Shown: one piece after another, positions 13,901 through 25,341 of the stretch | How the letters are laid out: every line of letters starts with the position of its first letter | Numbering within the stretch: the stretch's first letter is position 1 | Assembly: GCA_961205875.1 (NCBI GenBank) | Contig: OY540813.1 | Span: 17,641,001-17,705,000, forward strand | DNA: 64,000 nucleotides | From: Sialis fuliginosa | Lineage: Eukaryota; Arthropoda; Insecta; Megaloptera; Sialidae | Direction of reading: 5' to 3' | Position numbers and translations under genes: made by a program | The notes under the pieces: model-generated | What the model was told of the DNA's origin: nothing | Database searches by the model: none | Seen by the model: only the letters and a program-made list of their open reading frames with translations

Positions 13901-16900
13901 AAATTATGATAGAGAAATGTCGTAAAAACTGTAAGAGAATGACACTCATGAGTAGCGTTAGGTTAGTATTGCGTTAAATGGTGTTAAACTTTCGAATTGT
14001 TAGCCAAAATTAAAAAACACCTGTTTAATATTTTTCGATGAACTGCACAAAACGCAGAAAAATGTATATGTGTCCGGCACCTAATTTGAACGAATCGACA
14101 CTGGAAAATAATGTTGCTATAAACGTTTCAAAATCATTATAAAATCAAATAATCGACATAAAATTTAGCACATATTAACAATTTCTAAATCATCTAAAAT
14201 CCCTAACCCCTTTAAACAAACATTTTTACAAACTCCACCCCATCTTTACCTTCAAATACCCAACACTACACATGCATTCCTGCTTTGAAGCTAATTAAAA
14301 CATTCCGTATCCTGTAGTATGTAACACTCCCCTCTCCTATCCACCCCCCTCCCCCCACCCAATACACACAGACCGTAAGAGCTCCCACTCCTCCATTCTA
14401 CATGGAATTATGAAACACACTGGCTTCTTACGCATAATTGGTACATTGTTGTTTTATCATATTAGAACTTAAGGACGAGCTATGTCTTAAGGATAAACAG
14501 GTCGAGGGCTAGAATATAAGGATTATATAGACTTACCTGTACAACGTATACATACTGTAAATTACTAATGAGAACCATGGTTGTTTTGCAATAAGAGGTC
14601 TACTCCAGATAACCCTTGCCCTATGTTTATACTTGAACTCTCGCCCCCTTATGCCGTCTTTACTTGCTGTCTTTTTGTATACGAGATGCGTGTATATAGT
14701 TATAATGTTTTCATATTTAATTTGTTTACTATACAAAATGAAGAGATGGGTGTGGGGTATAAGAAAGTCAGAGTTAATAAACTGAACATATACAATAGGG
14801 GTGTCCACTAATTTTTACAAAAAGACAAGTGTGACATTAGATTAGAAAAGACTCTTGATACATAACAACCAATGCTAGTCCGTATATGAAAGTGTTAACA
14901 AAATTTGACGACGGCCATCTTTTCTTAAATGTCACAATCGTCATTTCTGTGTATATTATCCCAGAGGCGTCAGTTGAAAATTTATAATATGCAAATATGC
15001 CTTAAATTACAATTGAATTTAATATGTATGAGAGATGATAGTTCCAAATAGACATTTCGCTGTTAATCAATTATTACTGAAATACTTTTAAAGACAATAT
15101 AAAACATTTATTATTAATTAATTTTTTAATTCAAAACAACTGATATTTATTTTAAAATCTGAATGATACGCCAATGACTCGTGGAGCGATATGGTAACAA
15201 CTCCTTGTCTAAGATTAGGACAAATCTCTATAATCTATTTTATTAAGTTTTTTGTTTATAATTAATTAATTTAATTTACCTATTTTGTTTTACTATTTTT
15301 AGTGACAAAGAACTTTTAAAATACTCCAAATAAAATTGTATTTATTATTTCAAAAGATACAAGACAGTGTACAATAATAATAATAAACATTCCAATACAA
15401 ACATCCAGTTCGTAAAAAAATTCATATCCTGGGATATTGCCATGTGCACTTCTACATTACCAAAAAAATACATTCACCCTACGCTATCATAAAAATTTAT
15501 TTAAAAAATAAAATCTGGAAAAAACCACATACACATCAAATTCTCCCCGTTTCAAAGATAAAGAATCATTTTGTTCTCGATTACCGCAGTTAGTTGATGT
15601 TCCCGCCGTCGCTAACGAGCAGCGCTCAAATCGCATGTCATTTGTTAACAGCGTTGTTCGCAAGGTACATACCGTACATACACATGGTTTCTATGTTTCT
15701 GTAAATTGTATAGGATTTTTCAAGTAAATTCTTTTATAGAGGTGTGTATATTAGATTATTATTTTTATTTAAATGTTGGTACCTCTGTATATTTAAAATA
15801 TGTTTAAATTATATAATATTTGAAGATATATCCGTGCTATTTAGCAATAAAATATACTTTTATATAAAGAAACATTAAGAATAAAAATTCGGTCAAGACA
15901 TATTCGGGTGTGTGTCATAAGGGTTCCGAAGTACGTACTACGTGGACTGTTTGGAGCCACAGGTACATTTTTGAGTTAGAAAAAATATAAAAATAGAGTC
16001 AAATTCTACTAATTGAGATCTACATTTTGACACCCCACATACCTAGATATGAAAATTAAAATTAAAAATTCTATGACGCTCCTCTCTATTTTTCCAAAAT
16101 TTGAAATTATATTATTGACTTTAGCATTTGTCGTTGGTAGTCTCACCAAAGCCTCGTTACCATTTTTTTCAGATTTTTTTAGCCAGTAGTTACCGAGTTA
16201 GAGGGGGTGTAAAAAACTACTGCTTTTAGTAGCTGGCGCCATTTTTTATGGTCAAATTCTACTGATTGAGATCTACATTTTGATGATACCCCACACGTCT
16301 TTTTGATTAAGAAAAAAATAAGAAATAGGATTAAATTCCGCTAATTTGGTTATATCTTTTGACGTGATATTAAAAAAAAATTTCAAGTATCTAGCTTACA
16401 TAGTTTACGAAATATTTTGATTGACTGAAAAGGACGAACGGACGGACGGACGACAGTAAATTAATTAAAAACGGTATTGGGATTTTAAAATACCTTAAAT
16501 GCAGGCGTGTATCTAGTGGGGAAGATGAGAAGTTGCAGCACCTCCTTTTTGATTACTTTTTCGCATTTAAATTAGAAAATCAAAACTATATTTGAAAACA
16601 TATTTTGATAATTGAAGCAATCTGTAATGAGAAAATAATTAAAGGTGTCTCACTTCTGAAAATCAAAGATCCGCGCCTGACCTTTTTAAACGTAAATTAC
16701 TATTATCCTCATTGATGTATACTCGCAATTTAAAAAAATTACTATTAACTTTATTGGGATTATTAAATCATAATTTAGAAGGTTTAATTTTAAAAATTTC
16801 CATTAAAAAATTAAGTTAATTTTGTCACCTAAATAATATCATGCTAATTATTAAGTATTAAACATTTCAAGAAACTACATTTCCAGACAAATCACACAGA

Positions 16901-19789
16901 CACTAGCACAAGATGACTGTGTGCGTGTAAAGCAGTTAGTAGACGCCCAACGGGAGTCTGAGACCTGCACAGGTGTTTACAGACCTCATTTAGATCTCCC
17001 ACTACGGATAGAATTATCTGACGCCGGAATAATGATACGTACTTAATCTTTACAGTACCAACTGCTTTTTCACATTATCCGCGCACATTTACGTTGTGAT
17101 ATCTCTGTTGTTGTTGTTGCTGTGGTGGTTGTAGTGATGGCAGCACTGGTGCAGTGCAATGAATCACGGTAGATGGCGCGTTAGTAACAAATAAACACTA
17201 CTGTTACTAGATGTTTTTCTTGTCGCGTGAAGTTTTTGATGTTTGTTTTTTTATTTATGAACAACTTTAGAATGTATATTTTTATTTAAATAATTGTAGG
17301 TATATTTGATATTCATAGATACTGGAATTATTACCATGTGGGTAATTGATTTTAAATACAAACTTCCACAGCAAAGTTATTCAGAATGATCTTTATAGAC
17401 GGTTTTCCAACAAACGAAACAAAATGTATTTTCTAGATACATGGAGAAATATATTTCATAACAATCACTCAGTTTTTAAAGAAATATTACTATTTGATTC
17501 AGTATTGTTGAAACGCGAGACAATTTTGTAATCCTTCCATATTAATGATAATATATCTGATGAAATTGGACTATGCTGTATAGTAAAAATTAAACGTTGT
17601 ATTATTCAGGACAGTATGGACACATCTCTGTCTAACACACACACATCACACTCTCTCTCCTCACTGCTTTTTATATATAGTTGCACTGTATCTGTATCTA
17701 AGTACATACATATATGTAGGTATAATTTAACAAAAATTTTAAAATTTACCGTTTGTTTGGTTCTTCTAAAATCTTGTGCTTATAAAAGCAAAATGAAAAC
17801 ACTGCACGGACGAGAGTTAACTATACATTGCTAGGCCAAAATTACATTATGAATAGTAATTTTTGTGTGCAGGATCGAAATCTATATTATTGGTATAGTT
17901 TAATTTGTTATACCAATAAAAAATATACCATTAATATAATTAATTGTACACAATCGTAGTATTTATTGCATTGTCTTTTAATAAAAATTTAAGTATCGGA
18001 TATAGAAAAATGTACTAACAATTGAAATGATGTGATACTTCTATCTTAAGTACTTGCATACTTACAATTAAAACGTTACTTCACAAAAATATACTTTATC
18101 ATATTTTATTAATGTAATCGAGTTTTCAAGTAAGGAAATTTTTTCAAATAAATTAATGATCGAGTTATAGATTTAAGATGCGATTCTTATTTTCTATTCT
18201 AAAAGAAATAAAATAAAAAACATATTTAATATCGCTCACTTTTCTTCAGCACATAACAAATGACGCTGTAAGTTGTATCTCAAGCATAATATCTTCGAGA
18301 GATATATTAGAGCCCTCGTGCTGATTAATTACTGTTTTTCTCATGATGATCTCCCGATTGCATGTTCCATGGACATGATTATTTGTAAATGTGCAAACAA
18401 CGGAATGAATAGATATTTAGTAGATACGTGGAGTAATTAATACTGATACAGAATGAACGTTTCTAGAAATTCTGCAGATACTAAAAAAATAAATAAAATT
18501 AATTATGTAAGAAATAATAAAAATATAAAACAATTCTATTTATAAGATCATATACACCGTGACAATTATATTCGACGATGTACCGTTATTGGCGTTATTT
18601 TAGCAACCCATTCGTTACCAAAAAACAATTAGAAGTACCGTTATGTTATCTAGTATATCATGTAAAACAATTGTGCAATTTAAATTAGTCTTAAGTCTTA
18701 ATAAAAATTTCGAGCATGAAAATATATCGAGAAATAATATTTAAAAAATGGCTTGGCACGCTGCTGATGAATTTATATTTTCTGGTGAGAAGTTGTTTGT
18801 TCTGGAGCAATCTCACAACTCCCAGTATAACAGAGTTTGGTCTGATAGGTTTAAGGACATCCCGGAAGACAAAAGACATGTTCCAAAATTCTAAAATGCT
18901 GCGTCGGTCATGCTTTGGATCGCAATCAGCCCAAAAGGCAAATTACTCTAAATTTTCATTGAAAAAGGCGTAAAAATCAATGAAAAATACAATTTGGAGG
19001 AAGTATTGAAGAAAAATATCATGCTAAATGCCAAAAATTTATTTGGAGATGATTATTATTGATTTCAACAAGATGGAGCCCCCTCCCACACAGTAAACAT
19101 TATTGTTTTATTGTGTAGGGATAATTTAGTTAATTTTTTGTTGAAGAATGAATGGCCGTCAAGCTCTCTCGATTGCAATCCTCCGATTATTTTCTATGGT
19201 CATATACATATGTTGTCTAAGCTCCCAGATTATAAATTCTCAAATTTGCAGTAATTTAAGAATGTCATCCTCAAAATTTGCGACATAATTCCAATGGAAA
19301 CAGTGCGTGCCGCTTGCAATGACTTTGAAAGAAGATTGAAACTAGTTATCAAAGAAAGGAGGAGTTATTCCCAAACACTTATTATAAATTTTCAATACAT
19401 ATGTCTACTTTAAGAATTGAATTAAAACTTAACTGAAACTTTGTTATAAAAATATTTTAGCGTTTTAAATATTATCAGAATATAATTGTCAGGGTGTATT
19501 ATAACTTATTCTTTAATAAGTATAGAAAATATTATTTTACTATGTTAAAAAATGTCAATTAAAAAAATATCTAATTATTTCAAATAAAAGCTCAAGGAAC
19601 AAGTTTTAAAATAACAAATAAAAACTTTATTTGCAGATGGTAAATGGGACGGCAGGTCGTGCGCCTGGCCTCTGCAACGTTGGTGACATGGACAGGAACC
19701 GTGTTCACCACGGATCAGAACCAAGTGTTAACGGGTTTGCGACTCCGGTGTCTGGAGCCAACACCCACATGCATTTCGATGGAAAATGA
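10938..19789 (+). CDS. Bx: LIM-only protein, Beadex/LMO family, last two coding exons (partial)
   Basis: Two exons are visible: 10938-11100 and 19637-19789 (stop TGA 19787-19789). The first follows an acceptor ending ATTCCAG and starts in phase 1. It encodes the end of LIM domain 2 (FCVGDRFYLCENKILCEYDY), with the last zinc ligands C and D in ILCEYD, then a linker ending PPPPPVLP. The donor GTCAAGTAT is weak but leaves phase 0, and the next exon (acceptor TTTGCAG) opens in phase 0 with MVNGTAGRAPG and runs 50 codons. LMO proteins are nuclear adaptors made of two LIM domains; Beadex competes for Chip/LDB and so restrains Apterous-type LIM-homeodomain factors. LIM1 and the start of LIM2 must lie upstream of the window. 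The 8.5-kb intron holds a dead mariner and several short elements. The family call is strong; the exact C-terminus is an inference from matching phases. Confidence 0.85.
11610..11767. mobile_element. 158-bp MITE family 4
   Basis: It starts AGGGTCGATCCAGACTATCG and ends CGATAGTCTGGATCGACCCT, perfect 20-bp inverted repeats. It lies in the Beadex intron. The right half recurs at 53098-53166. Confidence 0.85.
11768..15917. other. Beadex intron, noncoding
   Basis: No exon is supported. A Helitron-like fragment (ACGAACCACTGAACCGATTT) lies near 12455. A diverged repeat with CTTGAAACTTTGCACACATG lies near 13630. A GC-richer block at 13075-13250 has no recognised domain. Confidence 0.55.
12165..12330. 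promoter_or_regulatory. complex intronic segment of Beadex, possible regulatory element
   Basis: Non-repetitive and GC-richer than its flanks (GCCATCGGCGATCTCACTGG, GACGGGGGTGGAGGGGAAC). No coding frame. Weak composition-based call. Confidence 0.2.
15918..16480 (-). mobile_element. dispersed repeat, copy 2 in inverse orientation
   Basis: The reverse complement shows GTCCGTCCGTCC, TTTTCAGTCAATC, AAAGACGTGTGGGGTATC and AGGAGCGTCATAGAATT as in copy 1, and ends CTTCGGAACCCTTATG, the inverse of the copy 1 start. The family therefore has ATAAGGGTYCCGAAG inverted ends. It lies in the Beadex intron. Confidence 0.8.
16885..17205. promoter_or_regulatory. GC-richer intronic segment of Beadex, possible enhancer or alternative exon
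   Basis: It stands out by complex, GC-richer sequence (GACGCCCAACGGGAGTCTGA, ATCACGGTAGATGGCGCG) and E-box motifs (ACAGGTGT). An acceptor-like TTTCCAG at 16880-16886 would open a short phase-0 frame (TNHTDTSTR, stop), so an alternative last exon is conceivable but weak. Confidence 0.25.
18748..19371 (+). pseudogene. mariner-type transposase remnant
   Basis: One reading frame can be followed for 624 nt without indels but with four in-frame stops: TAA 18892, TAA 18949, TGA 19060 and TAA 19252. Family landmarks occur in order: FSGEKLFVLEQ, NRVWS, SVMLWIAISPKGK, FQQDGAPSHT, NEWPSSSLDCNP, then METVRAACNDFERRL. The first catalytic position reads FSGEK where FTDEK is usual, and the third region reads LDCNPPIIF where DLNPLDY is usual, so two catalytic aspartates seem lost as well. 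The N-terminal DNA-binding half is missing. It lies in the last Beadex intron, about 270 bp before the final exon. Terminal repeats were not identified. Confidence 0.85.
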
Positions 19790-19871
19790 CATCATGCCCC
19801 TACAAACAACTATAGAAGAAACTGAGCAGTCAAGTTATAATTAGTTAATGTACAACCTACGTGATTGTGAC

Positions 19872-19920
19872 AGTGGCGGATCCAGGGTGGGGCGATCGCC
19901 AAAAAAGCTCCGGTAAATTG
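19872..19920 (+). mobile_element. hAT-like terminus fragment
   Basis: CAGTGGCGGATCCAGGGTGG resembles a widespread hAT left end. No matching right end was recognised downstream. It lies in the 3' flank or 3' UTR of the Beadex gene. Confidence 0.35.
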
Positions 19921-21051
19921 TAAGAAATATTAGTATTCATGTAAACACTTTCCTAAATCTTGAAATAATGAAAATTACAACTTCAAATGATTTTTCAGTC
20001 TCGGTTTAAAAACCGTTTTTTTTTTAATTTCTATCAAAAAATATACTTTCAAATATAACAAAAAATATTTGTCATTAATACCTAAACGATATTTCTTAAC
20101 TAGTAAATATATTTTTTTGTGTCAATAATTTTCAGTCTTTAACAATTATTAAGTTGCAGTGTGAGTATAGACAAAATATTAAGTTTTAATATGCAGGGTA
20201 ATTCATGATAAAGTTTGGAAAATATTTTTAAATTATCTGTTAAATTCTGTCAAACGAGTATTTTCTGCATTAAAATATAAAATGCTTATCACACAATTTC
20301 AAAAATTAAAAAAGTGATATTTAAATTGCTAGCCCTACCATGATTCAATAATTCAACATCGAAAATTATCATATATAAACTTATTTGTATTTTAAACTGT
20401 ATAATAGAATATTGTTTATATGTTGTTTATGTTATTAATTATTTTTCTGGATTCATCTAGTTCTTTTTAAAAAATCATACAATGTTCCTATCTATATGAT
20501 ATTAAAAATCTATCTTAAATGTTAAAATTATTTTTAAATATTTATTTATTCAACTTTTATGTTAATTTCTTATTTTAGTAGAAATAATTCGACTTATGCG
20601 CCAATTTTATTGTAAATAGATAATTATACTTAATTATAGGGTAATTACATAAAGCGTTTTTAATTGTTTTAATTATATTATATTTTCTGACGTACTAACT
20701 AATGAAGTTATTAGCGTTTATATAATTATTATTAATATTAAATTAAGAAATAAACACTTATATATTCAAGTAATTATAAAATGTAAATATTGTTATTATT
20801 TTTTCTATAAGAATAATTAGTTGATGTGGTAGGTGTTCTAAATTTACTTTTATTTACTAATGAATTTTGACATTCCATTCAAAAAATTATTTTTACAAAT
20901 TACTTACCGAGCGAATAAAATATTTATCTTCTTGTTTAATCATATTTATTGCTATAATCTTTTATACCACATCAATTGTTAACTTATTTATGTATTATAC
21001 AGTATATCTACATATTATTAAATTTTATTTATTATATGATATCTGCTAAAG

Positions 21052-21327
21052 TAGTGTTTACCAAAGTTACAATCACCATGTACCCTTTTTGAGAGTAGAC
21101 TGTTACCGACGTACCCTTAGGGGCGCATTCGTAGTGAGACAGTAAAAAAATTTGGATTTTTTTTATATATTGCATTTTTAAAGCTGTTTTTCATGAAAAA
21201 ATCAAATGCGTTTTAAAAATTGCATTTCTGCAAAATTTGTTAGAAAAACAAAACTATTTAATAAAAAAAAGAAGTATGCTGCGTGTCGCGTACCCCTTGA
21301 AACGTACCACACTTTGGTAAACATTAT
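21052..21327. mobile_element. hAT-like MITE, TTTACCAAAGT ends
   Basis: The start TAGTGTTTACCAAAGT and end ACTTTGGTAAACATTA are inverted. Flanks TGCTAAAG (21044-21051) and AGCTAAAG (21328-21335) match at 7 of 8 positions, like an aged hAT target duplication. The inner borders share GTACCC and its complement. Confidence 0.75.
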
Positions 21328-21889
21328 AGCTAAAGAATAAATGAAAATACAAGTTGGTAGAATACCTTGACTATGCAAACAAAATACATGGTAACATCTA
21401 GTTTTTAATATATTATGTTTTATATTAATGTAAACATTACATTAATTAAAAATATAAATATATACAACATTCCTAGTCATTTGATTGTTAAATTTATTAA
21501 CAAGAAACTTGCTCACTATTTAGGATAGTTACATATTAATTAACAATTATAATCAAAATATTAAGAAAAATGTTACAAATATATAATAAACAAAATCTAT
21601 AATCTTCATTGTAACATGAAAGAGAAATGATAAGTTAAACTGTATTAGTGTTAATTGTATTAAAATATATGTATTTATTTGAGATTTCAAAAATATATGA
21701 ATATTTAATATTTTTGTTTTATTATTTATCATACCATATTATTTACCCTTGCCATACAAAACTGATCTAAGTCATTAGAATGATTGGCTAGTACTACGAA
21801 ACAATAATTGAACTTAATCTATCGTTTCGAAAAAAATGCTAAAATCGTTTTCAGTTCTTCTATTTTTAAACATACTTTTAATCTCCTCA

Positions 21890-21908
21890 CCCCCCCCCCC
21901 CTTCCCCC
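21890..21908. repeat. C homopolymer, 12 C plus CCCCCC
   Basis: Twelve C, TT, then six C in AT-rich noncoding DNA. Confidence 0.85.
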
Positions 21909-23219
21909 CAAAACTGACACTGTCGGAAAATGTGTGCAATCTACACCTTCGATTACGAATGAAAATTATATTTCGTTTTCATTTATTTATATTTTCATTA
22001 ACTTTTACTTTCATATCATATTTTCGAGGTTGCACTAATATATGATTAACTAACACTACCGAGATGTTGAAAAAGAAGCAATCCAGCCTACAAGAACTAT
22101 GTACATTATCATCATAAACTCGCTTTATTGAGTATGTCCTCTTTTTATTCGTACAATATTTAAGTAAATACTCCCCACTTAAGTTTATTCTTCAACTTAA
22201 AGGTTTATTCATACTACCCACTATTTTCCAATTTCTTTGAGATTTAAAATTAAATCGGATAATAATTTTCGTCTTTTTAAATTTTATGTTCGCATGCAAA
22301 ATATTTTATAACATGACACCTAAATTATTAAAAGTGAAGGTATAGATAGATTAAAAATGTATAACAAAACTTCTCTTTGATTACTTGTTTATCATTGAAA
22401 AGCAAAAAAAAAAATCACCTTAATCTGCCTAACATTAAAAACAAATGAAGAATGAATAACTGTTTTGCAATTTAAGATTCCGAAATTGCTTAAAATGATA
22501 AATAATATTACCTAATTTTTAAAGGCATATTTTTAACTACTAACTACTCTTTTAAAAACTGTTACAACTAATACTTATACCCTATTTACACACGCGCCCT
22601 TTTCAGTAGCTGTTAAAAACACTTTCTTGTATATTCTTACTAATTGTAAGTTAATTGAACTGTTGTGCCATATCGTGAGTTATAACGAATCAAATACAGT
22701 GTTTAAAAGAGTGGCTTACGCATGTAAACTGCGCGCCTAACGGAGGGTTAAATACAAAATTATTATAAAGAAACTGATTGATATGTCAAAAAATCTTGTA
22801 TAACGAACTTATTTAAGTTATTTTGGTGATGGAGAAAGACGTGTGTAAATAGTAACTTATAATGAAAAATAAAAAGAAATACAAATATACAAAAACTGGC
22901 AAACGGTGGAATGATATCACAATAAGATTTCGATGCGTGTTTTTCTGCATATCTTTAGGGATTCCGCATACGTGTATGTGGGTGAATTTCCCCCACTATT
23001 AAATTTTTCTCACGTACGCAGCAGCTTTTGCAGAAATCAAACTTGGTTCACATGTCATTTCCGTCTAATGAAATATGCATGTGTTTTTTATTTATTGGTG
23101 AAATTATGTATACAAATAGTCCGCTTAGCTTTATAATATATATTTATTTAATTTAAATTGGCATGTTTGTATTGTATTATTTTTCTTCAAAGAAATAATA
23201 ATAAATATAATTATATATA

Positions 23220-23313
23220 AATTAAACGCGCACTATTTTAAATGAAATGAGAAATAGTAAAGAGCATTAATAAATAATCATTTTTATTTATATAATATTT
23301 TATAAATCGCACA
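23220..23313 (+). repeat. dispersed repeat, deleted copy
   Basis: GCGCACTATTTTAAATGAAA, GAGAAATAGTAAAGAGCATT and AATATTTTATAAATCGCAC match 4632-4905 with an internal deletion. Confidence 0.6.
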
Positions 23314-23794
23314 GAGTTGATGTTATAATAAAATACAAGTTAACTGTTCTTGGTTAGAGCAATCTATATCTACACATCAACACGTGATATTTGATAGTTG
23401 TGACGTATGTAACGGTATATTCTTCAGGTTTACCTTATTTTATTGTGTGGCGAGGGGTAATGAATCATCCCCTCCAAAATTAAAAGTTATAAAATTAAAG
23501 CAAATTGAATAATACAATTATTTTATTTTATTTGTGGGAGAGTAATGGAATGTAATTGCTCAAAAAATTAATTTTAACGTCACACATTATGTTTAGTATA
23601 ATGCTCAGAATTCAAAATGTTATTGCTCAAATACAATATATTTAATGCTCAAAAAAAAAAAAAAAACTAATATCTATCTAAATAAGTTGTTTTTATTTTA
23701 ACCACAGATATTCCCAAATATAAATTTAGATACTGGATTTGCTAATATATAAAAGAAGAACAAAAATAGTGATATTTATTGAACTAAAGTCTTA

Positions 23795-24118
23795 TGTCCG
23801 GTATAATAAAGGAGCTAACAAAATTGACTAGCTTGCAAATACTTTCAAATAAGGTATCAATGTATATTACCTATCTATGGATTAGTTATGAAATTTAAAG
23901 CAGTGATACTTCAACTTATAGTAACACAGTTTAGCTACTCTGACCGTACGAAATAATTTTCAAATTTTCATAATAAATACCGTTGGTGTTTACATATCAC
24001 GCGTGTACGAAACTTGTCAAACACTTCATTAAACTTCAAGCCAACTGTCAGATAGGTTTAATACCTCATTTGAAAGTGCTTGCAAGATAACAAATTTTGT
24101 TAGCTCGTTTATTAATCG
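23795..24118. mobile_element. MITE family 2, decayed right end
   Basis: It starts TGTCCGGTATAATAAAGGAG and shares with the copies at 24846 and 53911 the pattern AGCTTGCAAATACTTTCAAA and its complement near 24070-24100. The right terminus has decayed. Confidence 0.7.
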
Positions 24119-24845
24119 TTATTAATTATTATAAAAAAGATATTTAAAAATAATGCACATAAAAATACACATACACAATTCTTTCTTTTATGTTTTATAA
24201 AAAAATTCTCTTAATAAATTTTGGAAATACATATACATATTTAAATAACGACCCGGCGTATCATTCTAATCTAATTAATTTATCTATAACACAATACTTA
24301 TGTATGTATTTTCGTATATACGTTCATACAGTATAATATATCTGTCTATTATTACGATATATACGCGGTTATATTTGCTTTGGGTACATTATTAATTGCG
24401 TTCGGGATCTCCCGAGTCTTCCCGATGACATTACGACTCGAATTTGCTTTTAACTGCGAGCTAAGGGAATAATAAGCTATGGATATTATTTTGTTTATTG
24501 TTCGCGCAAACTGTTAATCCTGATTTAAACACCAAATATATTTACATTTACGTGATGAAAAGTATAACCGTACGGAAAATACGGGTTTACAAAAATAAAT
24601 GTGTAGATTTATTTGTGGTGTGTGTATAGCAGGAAGAATGTATTATTTGTTTTTGCATGTTTCGTATAAGATATATATGATGGTAATTATAGAATTATTT
24701 GATTCGATTATTTATTATCTAAAAGTTGCTATAAAAAATAGATACGCAAGGGTTATTTTAGTGTGTAGTTGTAGTTTATTTCTGAAAACTGCAGTTGTAA
24801 AAGCTAATTTGTGTATTTGAAAAATTGCAAGTAGAAATAAAAATA

Positions 24846-25341
24846 TGTCCAGTATTATAAAGGAGTTAGCAAATTTGCTAGTTAGCTAGCACTTTCAAAT
24901 GGGGTATTAATTATGTGATAGTATCTATGGATTAGCTATGGAATTTAGATCAGTGATACTTCAACTTATTGTTGAACAGTTGACGACTGATCGTACAAAA
25001 TAATTTTCATAATATCGCCACTGTTTTAATGCCGTTGGTGTTTTATTACCACCATTGTCAAACACTTCATGAAACTGCAAGAGAACTGTTAAATAGGTTT
25101 GAAACCTCATTTGGAAGTGCTTGTTAACAAAATTATAATAATACCGAATTATTTATAATATCGAACATTAATGTACAGCAAAAAAATGTCACTATAATTT
25201 GTAAGAAATAAATATACAAAGTGTCTGACAAAAAAGCAAAAAAATAAAAATAAAAAAAGGTATTTGCAGTTGAAAAATTCTGCCTCGTTGAAAGTGCTTG
25301 TTAGCTAGCAAATTTTGTTAGCTCCATGATAATACCGGACA
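24846..25341. mobile_element. MITE family 2 with an internal insertion or compound right end
   Basis: It starts TGTCCAGTATTATAAAGGAG and ends AATACCGGACA. A right-end-like segment occurs twice, near 25110-25145 and again at 25290-25341. About 190 bp of simple AT sequence lies between, so this is either an insertion or two overlapping copies. Confidence 0.7.

Larger units (their letters stand above)
19790..23794. other. Beadex 3' flank, noncoding
   Basis: Presumed 3' UTR and intergenic DNA after the Beadex stop. It holds a hAT-like end at 19872, a MITE at 21052-21327 and a C run at 21890. The cleavage site is not assigned; AATAAA occurs at several places and none is decisive. Confidence 0.55.

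Noticed and set aside
14533-14811. Overlapping open frames of 91 and 76 codons on both strands
   Set aside because: Mirror-image frames without domain content; chance frames in noncoding DNA.
18590-19500. Full-length mariner with terminal repeats
   Set aside because: No convincing inverted termini were found and the N-terminal half is absent.
19644-19844. 66-codon frame overlapping the last Beadex exon
   Set aside because: It is the +1-shifted shadow of the phase-matched frame ending at 19789.
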